DNA from: Desulfuromonadales bacterium
GTDB lineage: Bacteria > Desulfobacterota > Desulfuromonadia > Geobacterales > Pseudopelobacteraceae
Length of the DNA stretch: 64,000 nt
Direction of reading: 5' to 3'
NCBI GenBank assembly: GCA_013349405.1
Contig: DUZS01000012.1
Span: 26,831-90,830, forward strand
The position numbers were made by a program, and so were the translations under genes. The notes under the pieces are model-generated. The model had not been told where the DNA came from. It did not search any database and saw only the letters and a program-made list of their open reading frames with translations. This document shows, one piece after another, positions 42,040-51,268 of the stretch. Numbering within the stretch: position 1 is the first letter of the stretch; each line of letters begins with the position of its first letter.

Positions 42040-42060
42040 GTTCCACGAGGTTGTTACGTA

Positions 42061-42513
42061 ATGAAAATCTCCCCGCTTGACATTCAGCAGCAACAGTTCA
42101 GGGTAAAAACGTTCCGTGGACTTGATCCGGAAGATGTGGATGCTTTTCTGCAATCCATCGCTGGTGAAATGGAAGAGTTGATACGCGAAAACAGTCAGAT
42201 GAAAGAAGATCAGTCACAGCACAATCGTGAAATGCTCGATATGGCTGAGAAAGAGCGAGAGCTGCGCGATACGCTGCTTTCAGCCCAGCGCGTCATCGAA
42301 GAGATGAAAGCCAATGCCCGTAAAGAGGCGGAGTTGATCATTTCTGAAGCAGAGATCAAAGGAGAGCGCATTGTTGCTGATGCAGAACGGCAGTTGGGGG
42401 AGTTGATGAGCCGGATTGAAGAGGTCCGCAGGCAGAGGATTCAGTTTGAGATGAGCTTCAAAGGGTTACTTGAAAGTTTCAGCAGACAACTTATCGGCGA
42501 TGAACTCGTCTGA
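42061..42513 (+). CDS. DivIVA-domain protein
   Basis: A 150-residue protein with a short N-terminal DivIVA motif (ISPLDIQQQQFRVKTFRGLD then PEDVDAFLQSIAGEMEELI) and a coiled coil to the end. The N-terminal loop of DivIVA proteins binds curved membrane and marks poles or septa. Here it probably places envelope-building factors, as the neighbours are cell-wall binding. It is cytoplasmic, with no signal peptide. Confidence 0.88.
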   Translation: MKISPLDIQQQQFRVKTFRGLDPEDVDAFLQSIAGEMEELIRENSQMKEDQSQHNREMLDMAEKERELRDTLLSAQRVIEEMKANARKEAELIISEAEIKGERIVADAERQLGELMSRIEEVRRQRIQFEMSFKGLLESFSRQLIGDELV

Positions 42514-42526
42514 AAGGGAGTACGTA

Positions 42527-43039
42527 ATGGCACAGGCTAAAACAGGCGACAAGGTTGCCGTACACTACACCGGCAGGCTTGAAGATGGATCTGTTTTTGA
42601 CAGCTCGGAAGAAACTGCGCACCAACAGCACGATCACGAATGTTGCTGCAGCAGCAAAAAAACCGGAGATGATGACTGCGGAGGCGGTACCCATGGCACC
42701 GGACCGATGGAGTTTGTCATTGGCTCCGGGCAGTTGATACCGAAATTTGAAGCGGCAGTCATTGGACTTGAACCGGGAGAGAGCGTCACCGTTTCAATTT
42801 CAGCCGATGATGCCTATGGGCAGCGTGCCGAAGAGATGGTTGCAGTTATTGAGCGAAGTGAGATTCCGGCTGATATCAATCCTGAACCGGGCCATCAGAT
42901 GGAGGTGATTCTCGAGGATGGTTCCCCCTTGCCTGTGCTTGTGACAGAAGTGACGGAGACAACCATTACGCTTGATGGTAATCATCCCCTGGCCGGTCGT
43001 GATTTGACCTTTACCATCAGGTTGGTGGAAATCCTGTAG
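42527..43039 (+). CDS. FKBP-type peptidyl-prolyl isomerase, SlyD-like, with Cys/His-rich insert
   Basis: A 170-residue FKBP isomerase: VAVHYTGRLEDGSVFDSSEE, then FVIGSGQLIPKFEAAVIGLE and an IF (insert-in-flap) domain with VLVTEVTETTITLDGNHPLA, a SlyD trait. Between the first beta strand and the FVIGSG strand lies an unusual metal-binding-like insert (His32, His35, His37, Cys39-41, Cys51, His56), where SlyD proteins normally keep such residues at the C-terminus. The ATG at 42527 has AAGGGAG upstream. It probably chaperones folding and may sense or deliver metal. Confidence 0.9.
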   Translation: MAQAKTGDKVAVHYTGRLEDGSVFDSSEETAHQQHDHECCCSSKKTGDDDCGGGTHGTGPMEFVIGSGQLIPKFEAAVIGLEPGESVTVSISADDAYGQRAEEMVAVIERSEIPADINPEPGHQMEVILEDGSPLPVLVTEVTETTITLDGNHPLAGRDLTFTIRLVEIL

Positions 43040-43063
43040 ACCGGACCAATCTTGATGTACAAA

Positions 43064-43098
43064 AAAGGCCGCTGACACTGCTGTTGTCAACGGCCTTT
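43064..43098 (+). terminator. Intrinsic terminator after the envelope operon
   Basis: AAAGGCCG (43064-43071) pairs with CGGCCTTT (43091-43098), with further pairing of TGACA and TGTCA-like bases inside, then TCTTATTG. It ends the rightward operon and also lies close to the end of the convergent zinc-ribbon gene. Confidence 0.8.
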
Positions 43099-43118
43099 CT
43101 TATTGAATGGAATGCGCG

Positions 43119-44471
43119 CTACTTGCTTCCTGTCGCGACCGTTGAGCCGGCAGACTTCACGCTGAAATCCTTTGCTCCCGCAGGTATATGTGCCAGTACC
43201 ACGACAAAAGGAATCGACTTACCGGGAGCAACTCCCATGTTCGTCAGTGAGTCACCAAACGGATTGGCCATTGCTGCCTCGATCTTATCGAGGGGCAGGT
43301 TTTCCAGCTGCTCTTTTGTCAGCGGGTTACCACCATAGGCGTTCTTGGTGGCAACAATCTGGCCCGTCGCATCAAAAACAGTTACCATTACCTGCAATGC
43401 AGCCCGAGGTTTTGCATACTCGTTGAATGCTTCACCGGAAACTACCAGCAATTCTCCTGCGGCGGTATTTGCAACAAAAGCGCTTGTAACGGCTCGCACA
43501 CTAATTTTACCACTCTCGGGAAGAGCAGTTTCCTTCGGCGTAGAAAGGGAGGTATACCCGAAATAACCAAGAACGACAATTGCCAGCAGTGCAGCGGCCG
43601 CAATCAGCATACCAAACAACGGGCTCTGCTTACGACGTGATGAAATCGAGAGTGGTGGCGGCTCCTGCTGCCCCTTGGAAGCTGCTTCCCCAAGAAACAT
43701 ATCTTCCTCTGTTTTGCCGCCCTCTGCGCTGGCAGAGGTCTCATCCAGAGGAACAGACTGTATCTCCTGAGAAAGTTTCAGGTCATTCTGACTGACCTGT
43801 GGAACAGAAACAGACGTAAGTTCATCGCCAAAATCAATTTCTCCCCCTTTGAACGGCGCATCAGCAGGCGTCTCAAAAGATGGCTGATTACCACTGGTAC
43901 TGCTTGAATCCTGTTTGCTCATATCCTTTTCTTCGACAAAGCCGGTATCCTCGAAATCAAAGAAGAAATCGCCGGGCTCAGTTTCCTGCGCGGTTTTGAC
44001 AACGGATCCGTTCAATTCATCGTCTGAAAAATCAAACTCACTACCACCACCAGCAGCAGTGGAGACAGGCGCAGATGAATGGCCGCTTTCAGCGCCAGTC
44101 AGTTCATGCTCTTCAGTATCAAATGATATTCCTGATACATCAAAAGGAGATGATTCGAGCGAAGTGAAGTCGATTGCTTCGCTCTCGGGAGGGGTCTCTC
44201 CGAAAACAATTGGATCAGCGGCAGGAGCGGGAACCACATCCGCAGTGGAGCTCCACTCTTCGCGAGGTTCAGTGGGGGGCTCGCCAACTGCAGCAGGGGG
44301 AGACAATTCCGCTAAGGCCACCGCGGATGGCAAAGAGACGCCTTCCGGCACCTCCTTGCGCACAGTAAAAACATGTTTGCACCTGGTGCAACGGACTTTG
44401 ACACCCTTATCTGTGACTCTGGAATCGTCCAGTCGAAACCTGGTCTGGCATTTTTCGCATTGGATTATCAT
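43119..44471 (-). CDS. Zinc-ribbon/DUF3426 membrane protein
   Basis: A 450-residue protein with an N-terminal MJ0042-type zinc ribbon (CEKCQTRFRLDDSRV...VRCTRCKHVF; two CX2C pairs), a long acidic low-complexity region (about residues 45-285), one membrane helix (MLIAAAALLAIVVLGYFGYT, about 293-312) and a C-terminal DUF3426 domain. The topology puts the zinc ribbon in the cytoplasm and DUF3426 outside. The family is common in Geobacteraceae and other proteobacteria with no settled role. The 121-bp gap before the next gene holds its promoter. Confidence 0.87.
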   Translation of the reverse strand: MIIQCEKCQTRFRLDDSRVTDKGVKVRCTRCKHVFTVRKEVPEGVSLPSAVALAELSPPAAVGEPPTEPREEWSSTADVVPAPAADPIVFGETPPESEAIDFTSLESSPFDVSGISFDTEEHELTGAESGHSSAPVSTAAGGGSEFDFSDDELNGSVVKTAQETEPGDFFFDFEDTGFVEEKDMSKQDSSSTSGNQPSFETPADAPFKGGEIDFGDELTSVSVPQVSQNDLKLSQEIQSVPLDETSASAEGGKTEEDMFLGEAASKGQQEPPPLSISSRRKQSPLFGMLIAAAALLAIVVLGYFGYTSLSTPKETALPESGKISVRAVTSAFVANTAAGELLVVSGEAFNEYAKPRAALQVMVTVFDATGQIVATKNAYGGNPLTKEQLENLPLDKIEAAMANPFGDSLTNMGVAPGKSIPFVVVLAHIPAGAKDFSVKSAGSTVATGSK

Positions 44472-44592
44472 CTGCGACTCCTTGATGATGACAGCATATG
44501 GTGGGCAGCTACCAGCAAAACTATCTGAAATAACGATTGTCCTATATCAGAAAGCGAAGAGGGTGTCAAATCTTTACGCTGAGATATTTCGA

Positions 44593-45456
44593 CTATTTAG
44601 TCCGGTTTTGCCTGCATATCGGGGCAATCTGGCAAGAAATGCAGCGGCTCATATCTTTGCCGTCACAGCCGTCACTGATGCCGAGATGAGCCAGAGAAAA
44701 ATCATATTTGACCGGATCAGCAGGATCAAAACTGCTCAGCGCGGCGGTAATTTCCTGAGCCATGCGCCAGTCTGCCGAGTTGCGTCTGGTGAGACCGAGA
44801 TAGCGGCTGATGCGGCTGATATGTGTATCAACCGGTATTATCAGCTGGGCAGGAGCTATACCGTTCCAGAGGCCAAGATCGATACCATCGGTCGGGCGAA
44901 CCACCCAGCGCAGCAGCATGCAGAGCCTTTTACAGGCGCTGCCGGATGCGGGAGCAGGAAACAGGAAAGGAAGGTAGGATTCGGGCGGGATACCTTCTGA
45001 ACCGAAGACAGCGGAATAATCGAGCGCCAGGGCGGCAGCGGTATAGTGGTTCAAAGAGGTGCTGACGTCGCGATCTGTTGCAGAATGACCCTTCAGAAAA
45101 AATGCCTGTACACTGCCGGCCTGTCTCACCATCTGCTGCAGTGCCGAAAAGAGTGCGCAGAGGTCACGGCCATCGTTAAAGCGGTGTTTGAAGCGGGAGA
45201 AGGTGCGTAAGCCGCTTCCGGGGTTGAAATGCTCAATAAAGTTCCTCGGCGACCTGCCGAGTTCGGAAAAAACCGTCTCCAGCGTGCGAAGGATAATGGC
45301 TATTGAGCCATAGGCAAATGATGACGCAATTACCGCTGCAATCTCCTGATCCAGCGGATCGTGATAACGATGACAGAAAGACAACGGGTCATTGTCCAGA
45401 TGCAGGAGCGATCTGGACGCATAGAGAGCGTCCAGCGCTGAGCGAATGTCAGACAT
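44593..45456 (-). CDS. TIGR02757/DUF2400 family protein
   Basis: A 287-residue protein: FCHRYHDPLDQEIAAVIASS and FAYGSIAIILRTLETVF at the start, LRWVVRPTDGIDLGLWNGI in the middle, and an iron-sulfur-like Cys set (CDGKDMSRCISCQIAPIC) near the end. That set and the helical fold recall HhH-GPD base-excision glycosylases, but the function is not established. The ATG overlaps the galT stop region by 8 bases, so it is downstream in the galT operon. Confidence 0.8.
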   Translation of the reverse strand: MSDIRSALDALYASRSLLHLDNDPLSFCHRYHDPLDQEIAAVIASSFAYGSIAIILRTLETVFSELGRSPRNFIEHFNPGSGLRTFSRFKHRFNDGRDLCALFSALQQMVRQAGSVQAFFLKGHSATDRDVSTSLNHYTAAALALDYSAVFGSEGIPPESYLPFLFPAPASGSACKRLCMLLRWVVRPTDGIDLGLWNGIAPAQLIIPVDTHISRISRYLGLTRRNSADWRMAQEITAALSSFDPADPVKYDFSLAHLGISDGCDGKDMSRCISCQIAPICRQNRTK

Positions 45457-46474
45457 CCGCCTCTCTCAGAAACAGGGCGGCGTCCTCGGGAGACGTCGGG
45501 TTGATAAAAAAGCCGGTACCCCACTCAAATCCGGCCATCTGTGTCAGCCGTGGCACCAGTTCAATGTACCAGTGAAAATCATACACCAGAGAATTCCAGT
45601 GGTCAGGCTTGCCGGGGCGCCGATGCATGGGCGGAGCGGTATGCAGGATGAAATTGTAGGGTGCATCGCGCAGTACCATTTTGACCCGCAGCAGCATATC
45701 TTTCATTGCCACCGCCAACTCAGCCAATTGAGCGTCATTCATCAGAGCGAAATCATGGCTATGACGCTTCGGGTAGAGGCGCAGCTCAAAAGGCGAACTG
45801 GACGCATAAGGCGTCAGCGTTACAAAATTGGAAAACTCTTTCACCACACGAACCCCTTCGCGCAGCTCGAACTCAATCAGGTCGCAGAAAATACAGCGTT
45901 CCTTATCACTGAAATAGGTGCGGGCAACCTTCAGCTGGGTACTCGCAACCGGCGGCAGGAGCGGCACTGCAATAAGCTGGCTGTGAGAATGGTGCAGCGA
46001 CGCGCCGGCTCGAATGCCATGGTTTTTGAACAGCACCATGTAGCGAAAGCGGATATCGTTCCTCAAGTCAAGATAGCGATGCCGATACGCCGTCAGAACA
46101 TCCGTTATCTCATGGGGAGTCAAATCAGCAAGGGTGCGATTGTGGTCAGGGGTCTCAATGATCACTTCATGCGCACCGATGCCGTTCATGACGTCATACA
46201 TGCCGTAACCGTGATTGTTGAGTTCACCCTCAACCCGTAGAGCAGGGTATTTGTTGGGAATAACCCGTACCCGCCAGTTGGCGGCGTTCGGCACGCCGTT
46301 CGGGCGAATAGCGAAAATCTCCGGCGGGGTTTTATCTTCGTTGCCATAACAGAAAGGGCAGGCGATCAGGCCGCTCTGTTCCGGAACTACTTGAAAATCA
46401 CGCGGTCTCCGGCCGCGCTCCGTGGCAATGATTACCCAGTGCAGCTTTATCGGGTCCCAACGCAGTTCTGACAT
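45449..46474 (-). CDS. galT: Galactose-1-phosphate uridylyltransferase family protein
   Basis: A 341-residue HIT-superfamily enzyme with the active-site LHHSHSQL (His nucleophile in HxHxQ), zinc ligands in ACPFCYGNED (CX2C) and a second His set near HRRPGKPDHW. It transfers UMP between UDP-sugars and hexose-1-phosphates. The neighbouring GH57 and nucleotide-sugar genes suggest storage or surface polysaccharide metabolism. GGAGGATACATG gives the start. Confidence 0.92.
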   Translation of the reverse strand: MSELRWDPIKLHWVIIATERGRRPRDFQVVPEQSGLIACPFCYGNEDKTPPEIFAIRPNGVPNAANWRVRVIPNKYPALRVEGELNNHGYGMYDVMNGIGAHEVIIETPDHNRTLADLTPHEITDVLTAYRHRYLDLRNDIRFRYMVLFKNHGIRAGASLHHSHSQLIAVPLLPPVASTQLKVARTYFSDKERCIFCDLIEFELREGVRVVKEFSNFVTLTPYASSSPFELRLYPKRHSHDFALMNDAQLAELAVAMKDMLLRVKMVLRDAPYNFILHTAPPMHRRPGKPDHWNSLVYDFHWYIELVPRLTQMAGFEWGTGFFINPTSPEDAALFLREADV

Positions 46475-46492
46475 GTATCCTCCAAAAAGCCG

Positions 46493-46553
46493 TTCAATGT
46501 TCGTGGTTCAATGTTCGTGGTTTCAACCTTGAACCTTGAACCTTGAACCTTGA
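46493..46553. repeat. Short tandem repeats before galT
   Basis: Two units of TTCAATGTTCGTGG (46493-46520) are followed by four units of CCTTGAA (from about 46527 to 46553). The repeat reaches the stop of the GH57 gene at 46555. Array length could vary between strains. The start lies in the upstream region of galT, so it may touch its promoter. Confidence 0.8.
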
Positions 46554-46554
46554 A

Positions 46555-48744
46555 CTATATCAACCAATTATCCAACTCAATTTCCGCGCCTGCATAATAG
46601 AGCATCAGCGGGGTGTCGCTTGGCCAGCGGCCGATTTCCTCGTTATCACGGATCAGAATTATCGAAACAAACAGCTTGCTTCCCGCCGTCAGCTTGATGC
46701 CGCTCAACGGAATCCTGATCTCACAGGTTTTTGCGATCTTCCAACTGCAGTAACAGTTGGTCGGCAGCCATGCGCCATCGTTCTTGACCAGCAAAAGCCC
46801 TTCATCGCTTTTCATCTGCAGCGGCAGACGGTAATCCCGATCATAGATCAGGTGGATATTGAGTAGATCATCTTCCTTCAGTAACCGGGAGAGATCCTGA
46901 ACTCCATCAATTCTAAAGAAGAGCGATTTCTCGTTAAAGCCATAATAGAAGCTCTGGAGCATCCGGTCGGACGAGTGCATGGCCGAGCCCTGGCGGGTAA
47001 GGTCATACAGGCCTGCCGCCAGCCATTCAAAGTAGTCGCTGATCCTGCCGCTGATCTCCGGGGCGATGTATGCGGCCGGCTCCCGGACCAATCCTGCCGG
47101 ATTCTTCTTCTTGATCGGCTCCAGCAGCTCGCGGGGCGGGTCCTGTCCCAAAAGCCGATAGATGTTCATCAAGTGCTGGCGGAAAAGCCGGTCAAACCGG
47201 TCGCTGTGCGGTGAAAAATGATCGTCTCCATACCACCAGAACCAGTCACTCCCTTCGGCGGCGTAGAGGGATCGGCAGATCATCTCGGCAGTGGCGTCCT
47301 CAGAGGGTTCTCCGCTTTCAAGAGCCGCCGCAACGAGTGAGTTGGCGGATACAGCCGCCTCACGGGCGCGGGCAATCAGGTCCCAGGCGAGGTTCTCCTC
47401 CGGGTGACCGATCCAGATGGCGTAATTGCCGTTTATCCATGAACCGGGAAAAATCGTATGCAGGCGGCCTTCAAAAGTGGTATCTTTCAGCACGTCGCTA
47501 CAGGTCGTCAGACGCAGCGTGGCTGATGAGGCAATTCCCTTGTACATCCCCTGGAGAAAGTCATAGGCATTATCGGGATAGTACTCCCAGGCATTTTCAC
47601 CATCAAGGATAATCGATACAACCCGGCCGTCACCGCCCAGGCTGGACCTGATGCTGTCCAGGCGCCCGCACAGATCAGTCACCGCCCTCCCTGTTTCCCA
47701 CTGCGAATAGGTAAAGCCGATCAAGTCGGAGAGCTGATGGTCGCGGAAGAATGTCCCGATTTCACCGTGACTGCTGCTGTAGCGCCAGGGTCGATACAAC
47801 CGCTCTTTACCCACACCTAGTCCGCCATCCATGCTTTTCTCAAGAATCTCTTCATCTGTCGCAATCCAGGTAATGCCGCTCCCGGCGATGAGCGTCAAAA
47901 CCTCGTTGCTGACAGAGCCCTCGGAAGGCCACATCCCGGTTGGATTGAAGCCGAATATCTTCCTGAAATAGGCGATCCCGCGCCGGATCTGTGCGCGGGC
48001 GTCCTCGGGATGACAAAACCCGGCAAGCGGAAGTGTCACCTTCGGCATGGCGGTTTGAGCCATTTTCTGATCACAGAGCAGCGGCAGAATCGGATGATAA
48101 TAGGGGGTCACTGACAGTTCGATACGCCCCTCTGCATGGAGGCGCTGATAGAGCGGCAGTATCGCCTGCAATACTTCCCGCTGAGTTGAAAAAAGCAGGT
48201 TTTTATCGGCGGCAGTAAAGTTTTCACCCTTGGCGACCAGGGCAGCAAAAGCAGGATACCTGCGCCTGGCCGCCTCGCCTGTCCAGGCGAGGAAGAACCA
48301 CACCTGTAAATCGAGCAGATCCTGATCGCTGAAATGTTTGACCCGTTCAGCGGCACTTCCCGGTTTCCCTTCACCCGCCATATAGAGCAGTTCAAGATAG
48401 CGATTGGAAGGTTCAATCATATGCTGCCGGTTTGCGGAGAAAAAGTTTTCCAGCACGAAGACACGGTCTTCAAGGCTCAGTTCTGACGGAGTCGCCTTGC
48501 CTTTCTCAAGGAACGGATCAACCGCAGTGCCTGAGGCGTACTCCAGAAGCTGTTCAATCAGGGAAGGGACGAGATTGAAGACCGCCCTGGCGCCGGGCGT
48601 ATCTTCTACAATGGCCGGCATATCAAAATAATCCTTGATGCCGTGCAGATAGGTCCAGGGGAGAGCATATTCATTTTTCAGCGGATCCTTGTAAAATGGC
48701 TGATGCATATGCCATACAATGACCACGTCGAGCGGTTTCTGCAT
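46555..48744 (-). CDS. Glycoside hydrolase family 57 protein (amylase-type)
   Basis: A 729-residue GH57 enzyme: VVIVWHMHQPFYKDP (motif 1, His-Gln-Pro), YYHPILPLL (motif 2), GMWPSEGSVSNEVL (motif 3 with the candidate nucleophile Glu), WIATDEEIL (motif 4 with Asp), plus DGENAWEYY. It should cut alpha-glucans such as glycogen; the C-terminal 180 residues form a beta-rich accessory domain. There is no signal peptide, so it works in the cytoplasm. It follows the nucleotidyltransferase-fusion gene with a 7-bp gap. Confidence 0.93.
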   Translation of the reverse strand: MQKPLDVVIVWHMHQPFYKDPLKNEYALPWTYLHGIKDYFDMPAIVEDTPGARAVFNLVPSLIEQLLEYASGTAVDPFLEKGKATPSELSLEDRVFVLENFFSANRQHMIEPSNRYLELLYMAGEGKPGSAAERVKHFSDQDLLDLQVWFFLAWTGEAARRRYPAFAALVAKGENFTAADKNLLFSTQREVLQAILPLYQRLHAEGRIELSVTPYYHPILPLLCDQKMAQTAMPKVTLPLAGFCHPEDARAQIRRGIAYFRKIFGFNPTGMWPSEGSVSNEVLTLIAGSGITWIATDEEILEKSMDGGLGVGKERLYRPWRYSSSHGEIGTFFRDHQLSDLIGFTYSQWETGRAVTDLCGRLDSIRSSLGGDGRVVSIILDGENAWEYYPDNAYDFLQGMYKGIASSATLRLTTCSDVLKDTTFEGRLHTIFPGSWINGNYAIWIGHPEENLAWDLIARAREAAVSANSLVAAALESGEPSEDATAEMICRSLYAAEGSDWFWWYGDDHFSPHSDRFDRLFRQHLMNIYRLLGQDPPRELLEPIKKKNPAGLVREPAAYIAPEISGRISDYFEWLAAGLYDLTRQGSAMHSSDRMLQSFYYGFNEKSLFFRIDGVQDLSRLLKEDDLLNIHLIYDRDYRLPLQMKSDEGLLLVKNDGAWLPTNCYCSWKIAKTCEIRIPLSGIKLTAGSKLFVSIILIRDNEEIGRWPSDTPLMLYYAGAEIELDNWLI

Positions 48745-48751
48745 AATGTGG

Positions 48752-51256
48752 TTACACCATCTCCTTTTTCCACTGTAAAATCTTCTTTTGATAGTCCGTC
48801 AGCAGCTTCTGGGCTGTTTTCTGCTCCTGTGCTTCGGCGACAATATGGACCACCGGCAGATACTGGTCAGGGAGTATCAGCACCCAATCGGCACCAAAAT
48901 GTACCTTGATGCCATCTATGAATGTGACCTCCTTGTCGAGACTGTCCTCGCTCATTTTGCGCATGATACCACCCTTCATTTCCCAGGGGCAGGGGAAACT
49001 GCTCTGTAGATACGCGCTGCGCGGAATTTCCGAGAGAGATTGAGACAGCGCTGCGCCACTGGAAGCGCTGAGTTCCATCAGCTTTGCAATGGCAAACATG
49101 CCGTCAAAGGCCGCCTGAAAGCGGGGAAAGGCAAAACGGCCATCCGTCGTGCCGGTCAGGACGATTTCCGAAGAAGAGGCCACCTCCTGCATGGCTCGAT
49201 CCGAGCTCTTGGTGCGGATGACCTGACATCCCTTCTGCTCTGCCATCTGCTCGATGGTCGAAGGGGTTTGCACCGGCACGGCAATGGTGCCTTTCTGGCC
49301 GGCTTTCATCAACAGTGAAACAGCCAGGGACAGCAACTCGATGCCGGAGCAGATGGTGCCCTTTTCATCAACAAGCGTAATTGCCTCAGCAGAAGGGTCA
49401 AGCCAGAAGCCTGCCTGAGCCCCCAACGATGAAACTATCGTAGAAAGCTGATTCAAGGCCAGCTCTTTTTCTTTGACCTGAACTCCTTTCCCTTCATCAA
49501 CATATGCATTAAGAGCGATAACAGAGAAGCCAAGCTCATTTAAAAGTTGCGGCAATGTCTGGCTGGCGGGGGAAAAACTGAAGTCTACAACCACAGTAAA
49601 TGCCGATTTTTTGAGGAGTTCGCGGTCAAGTGCCCGTAAAAATCCTTCCCGATAAAAATCACCGACATTATTGATATCAGTAATAACGCCCGGTTCAGTA
49701 TGGTGGGCTCGCCGGAAATTTTCCTTAAAAAAAGTGCGCTCGACATTTTTACCCATGCCGCTGGAAAAATCGAGACCGTCACCGTCAAGAAACACAATCT
49801 CCAGCTGGGCCGGGTCATCCTGGGCCTGGCGGAAGTGGACGCCGCCAACTTCTCCAAAAGTCTTTAATTTATAACGAACCAGCGGCAGTGAAGTCATTTT
49901 CATATCGCGCACATTGACGCCGGCAGAGAGAAGCCCCCCCATAAAACAGCGCTTAAGCATGCGAGATGAAGGATTGGAATCGCGGCCACCGAGCATGAAG
50001 CTTCCTTTGGGGAGCGAGGTGCCATAGGCACACCCCATTTTGGCACAAAATTCGGGAGTAAGCTCCATGTTGGAGAGCCCCTTGATTATCGCCCCCTCAA
50101 AAAGTGATTTCTTCCATTTTTCCCCCCAAATCATATTAGAGGTGACCGTTGCGCCCGCCTCAATCGTCTTCTTTGGCCAGATTTTGACATCGGCTTTGAT
50201 AGTTGCTTCGTCTCCAACCGAGGTTTCGTCAGCAACGATAACCCCCTCTTCAAGGGTCACCCCCTGCCCGATACGGACGTTGGCACAGATAACGCTGTCG
50301 GTAATCCGGGCCCCCTTTTTGACATACGAGTTGTCCCAGATAACGCAGCGATTGAGTCTGGCTCCCGTTTCAATCGTACAGTTGCGACCGATTACCGAGT
50401 CCTTGATGCGTACATCTCCCAAAATCTGGCTGTTGTCGCCTATCACCACCGTGCCTTCAAGGCCGGCGGAATGTTCCAGTTTGACGTCGACCCCTATGCG
50501 CAGGTCCTTGCCGACATAATCCTGCTTCGGCTCATCTATTTTCAGGTTTACTCTGCCTTTAAAAATATCATGGTATGCCTCCCGATAGGAATCGGTGTTG
50601 CCGATATCGCGCCAATATCCTTTGGCGGTGACTCCAAAAAGTGCGTCTTGCTGCTTCAGCATGAGCGGAAACAGATCCTGTGAAAAATCGAAGTTTTCAC
50701 CAGCAGGGATATATTTGAAGATTTCCGGCTCCAGCACATAGATTCCGGTATTAATCGTATCGGAGATGACTTCTCCCCACCCCGGCTTTTCCAGAAACTG
50801 GGTAATACGCTTCTCCTTGTCTGTAATGACAACTCCGAACTGAAGCGGATCTTTCACTGATGTCAAGGTGATAGTGGCTTTGGCTTTGCGGTCATCATGG
50901 AAGTCAATAATTTTTTTGAGGTTGAAATCGGTCAGCAGGTCGCCGCTGATAACCAGAAAACGCTTATCAAGGTACTTTTCAGCAGCTTTCACCGCGCCGG
51001 CTGTCCCCATGTCGGTAATCGGGGTGACGTAGGTTATCTTGACACCAAAATCGGAGCCGTCCCTGAAGAAGTTTTTGATATAAAACGGCTGGTGATAGAG
51101 CAGCATGACCAGTTCAGTGATATCATATTTTTTCAGCAATTCGACAATATGCAGCATGATGGGGCGATTAAAGAGCGGTATCATCGGCTTGGGCATGCTG
51201 CCGGTAAGCGGCTGGATGCGGGTGCCGAAGCCACCCGCCATTATGACGGCTTTCAT
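48752..51256 (-). CDS. Nucleotidyltransferase fused to a degenerate phosphomannomutase domain
   Basis: An 834-residue fusion. Residues 1-240 are a GDP-mannose-pyrophosphorylase-like nucleotidyltransferase (AGGFGTRIQPLTGSMPKPMI). Residues 250-370 are left-handed beta-helix repeats (VVIGDNSQILGDVRI). The rest matches phosphomannomutase, but the catalytic Ser loop (TASHNP in active enzymes) reads HFRQAQDDP and the metal loop DGDGDR reads LDPSAEAI. Mutase activity is therefore doubtful, while sugar-nucleotide synthesis is likely. It leads the GH57-galT-DUF2400 run. Confidence 0.88.
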   Translation of the reverse strand: MKAVIMAGGFGTRIQPLTGSMPKPMIPLFNRPIMLHIVELLKKYDITELVMLLYHQPFYIKNFFRDGSDFGVKITYVTPITDMGTAGAVKAAEKYLDKRFLVISGDLLTDFNLKKIIDFHDDRKAKATITLTSVKDPLQFGVVITDKEKRITQFLEKPGWGEVISDTINTGIYVLEPEIFKYIPAGENFDFSQDLFPLMLKQQDALFGVTAKGYWRDIGNTDSYREAYHDIFKGRVNLKIDEPKQDYVGKDLRIGVDVKLEHSAGLEGTVVIGDNSQILGDVRIKDSVIGRNCTIETGARLNRCVIWDNSYVKKGARITDSVICANVRIGQGVTLEEGVIVADETSVGDEATIKADVKIWPKKTIEAGATVTSNMIWGEKWKKSLFEGAIIKGLSNMELTPEFCAKMGCAYGTSLPKGSFMLGGRDSNPSSRMLKRCFMGGLLSAGVNVRDMKMTSLPLVRYKLKTFGEVGGVHFRQAQDDPAQLEIVFLDGDGLDFSSGMGKNVERTFFKENFRRAHHTEPGVITDINNVGDFYREGFLRALDRELLKKSAFTVVVDFSFSPASQTLPQLLNELGFSVIALNAYVDEGKGVQVKEKELALNQLSTIVSSLGAQAGFWLDPSAEAITLVDEKGTICSGIELLSLAVSLLMKAGQKGTIAVPVQTPSTIEQMAEQKGCQVIRTKSSDRAMQEVASSSEIVLTGTTDGRFAFPRFQAAFDGMFAIAKLMELSASSGAALSQSLSEIPRSAYLQSSFPCPWEMKGGIMRKMSEDSLDKEVTFIDGIKVHFGADWVLILPDQYLPVVHIVAEAQEQKTAQKLLTDYQKKILQWKKEMV

Positions 51257-51268
51257 AGGGGGGGCTCC

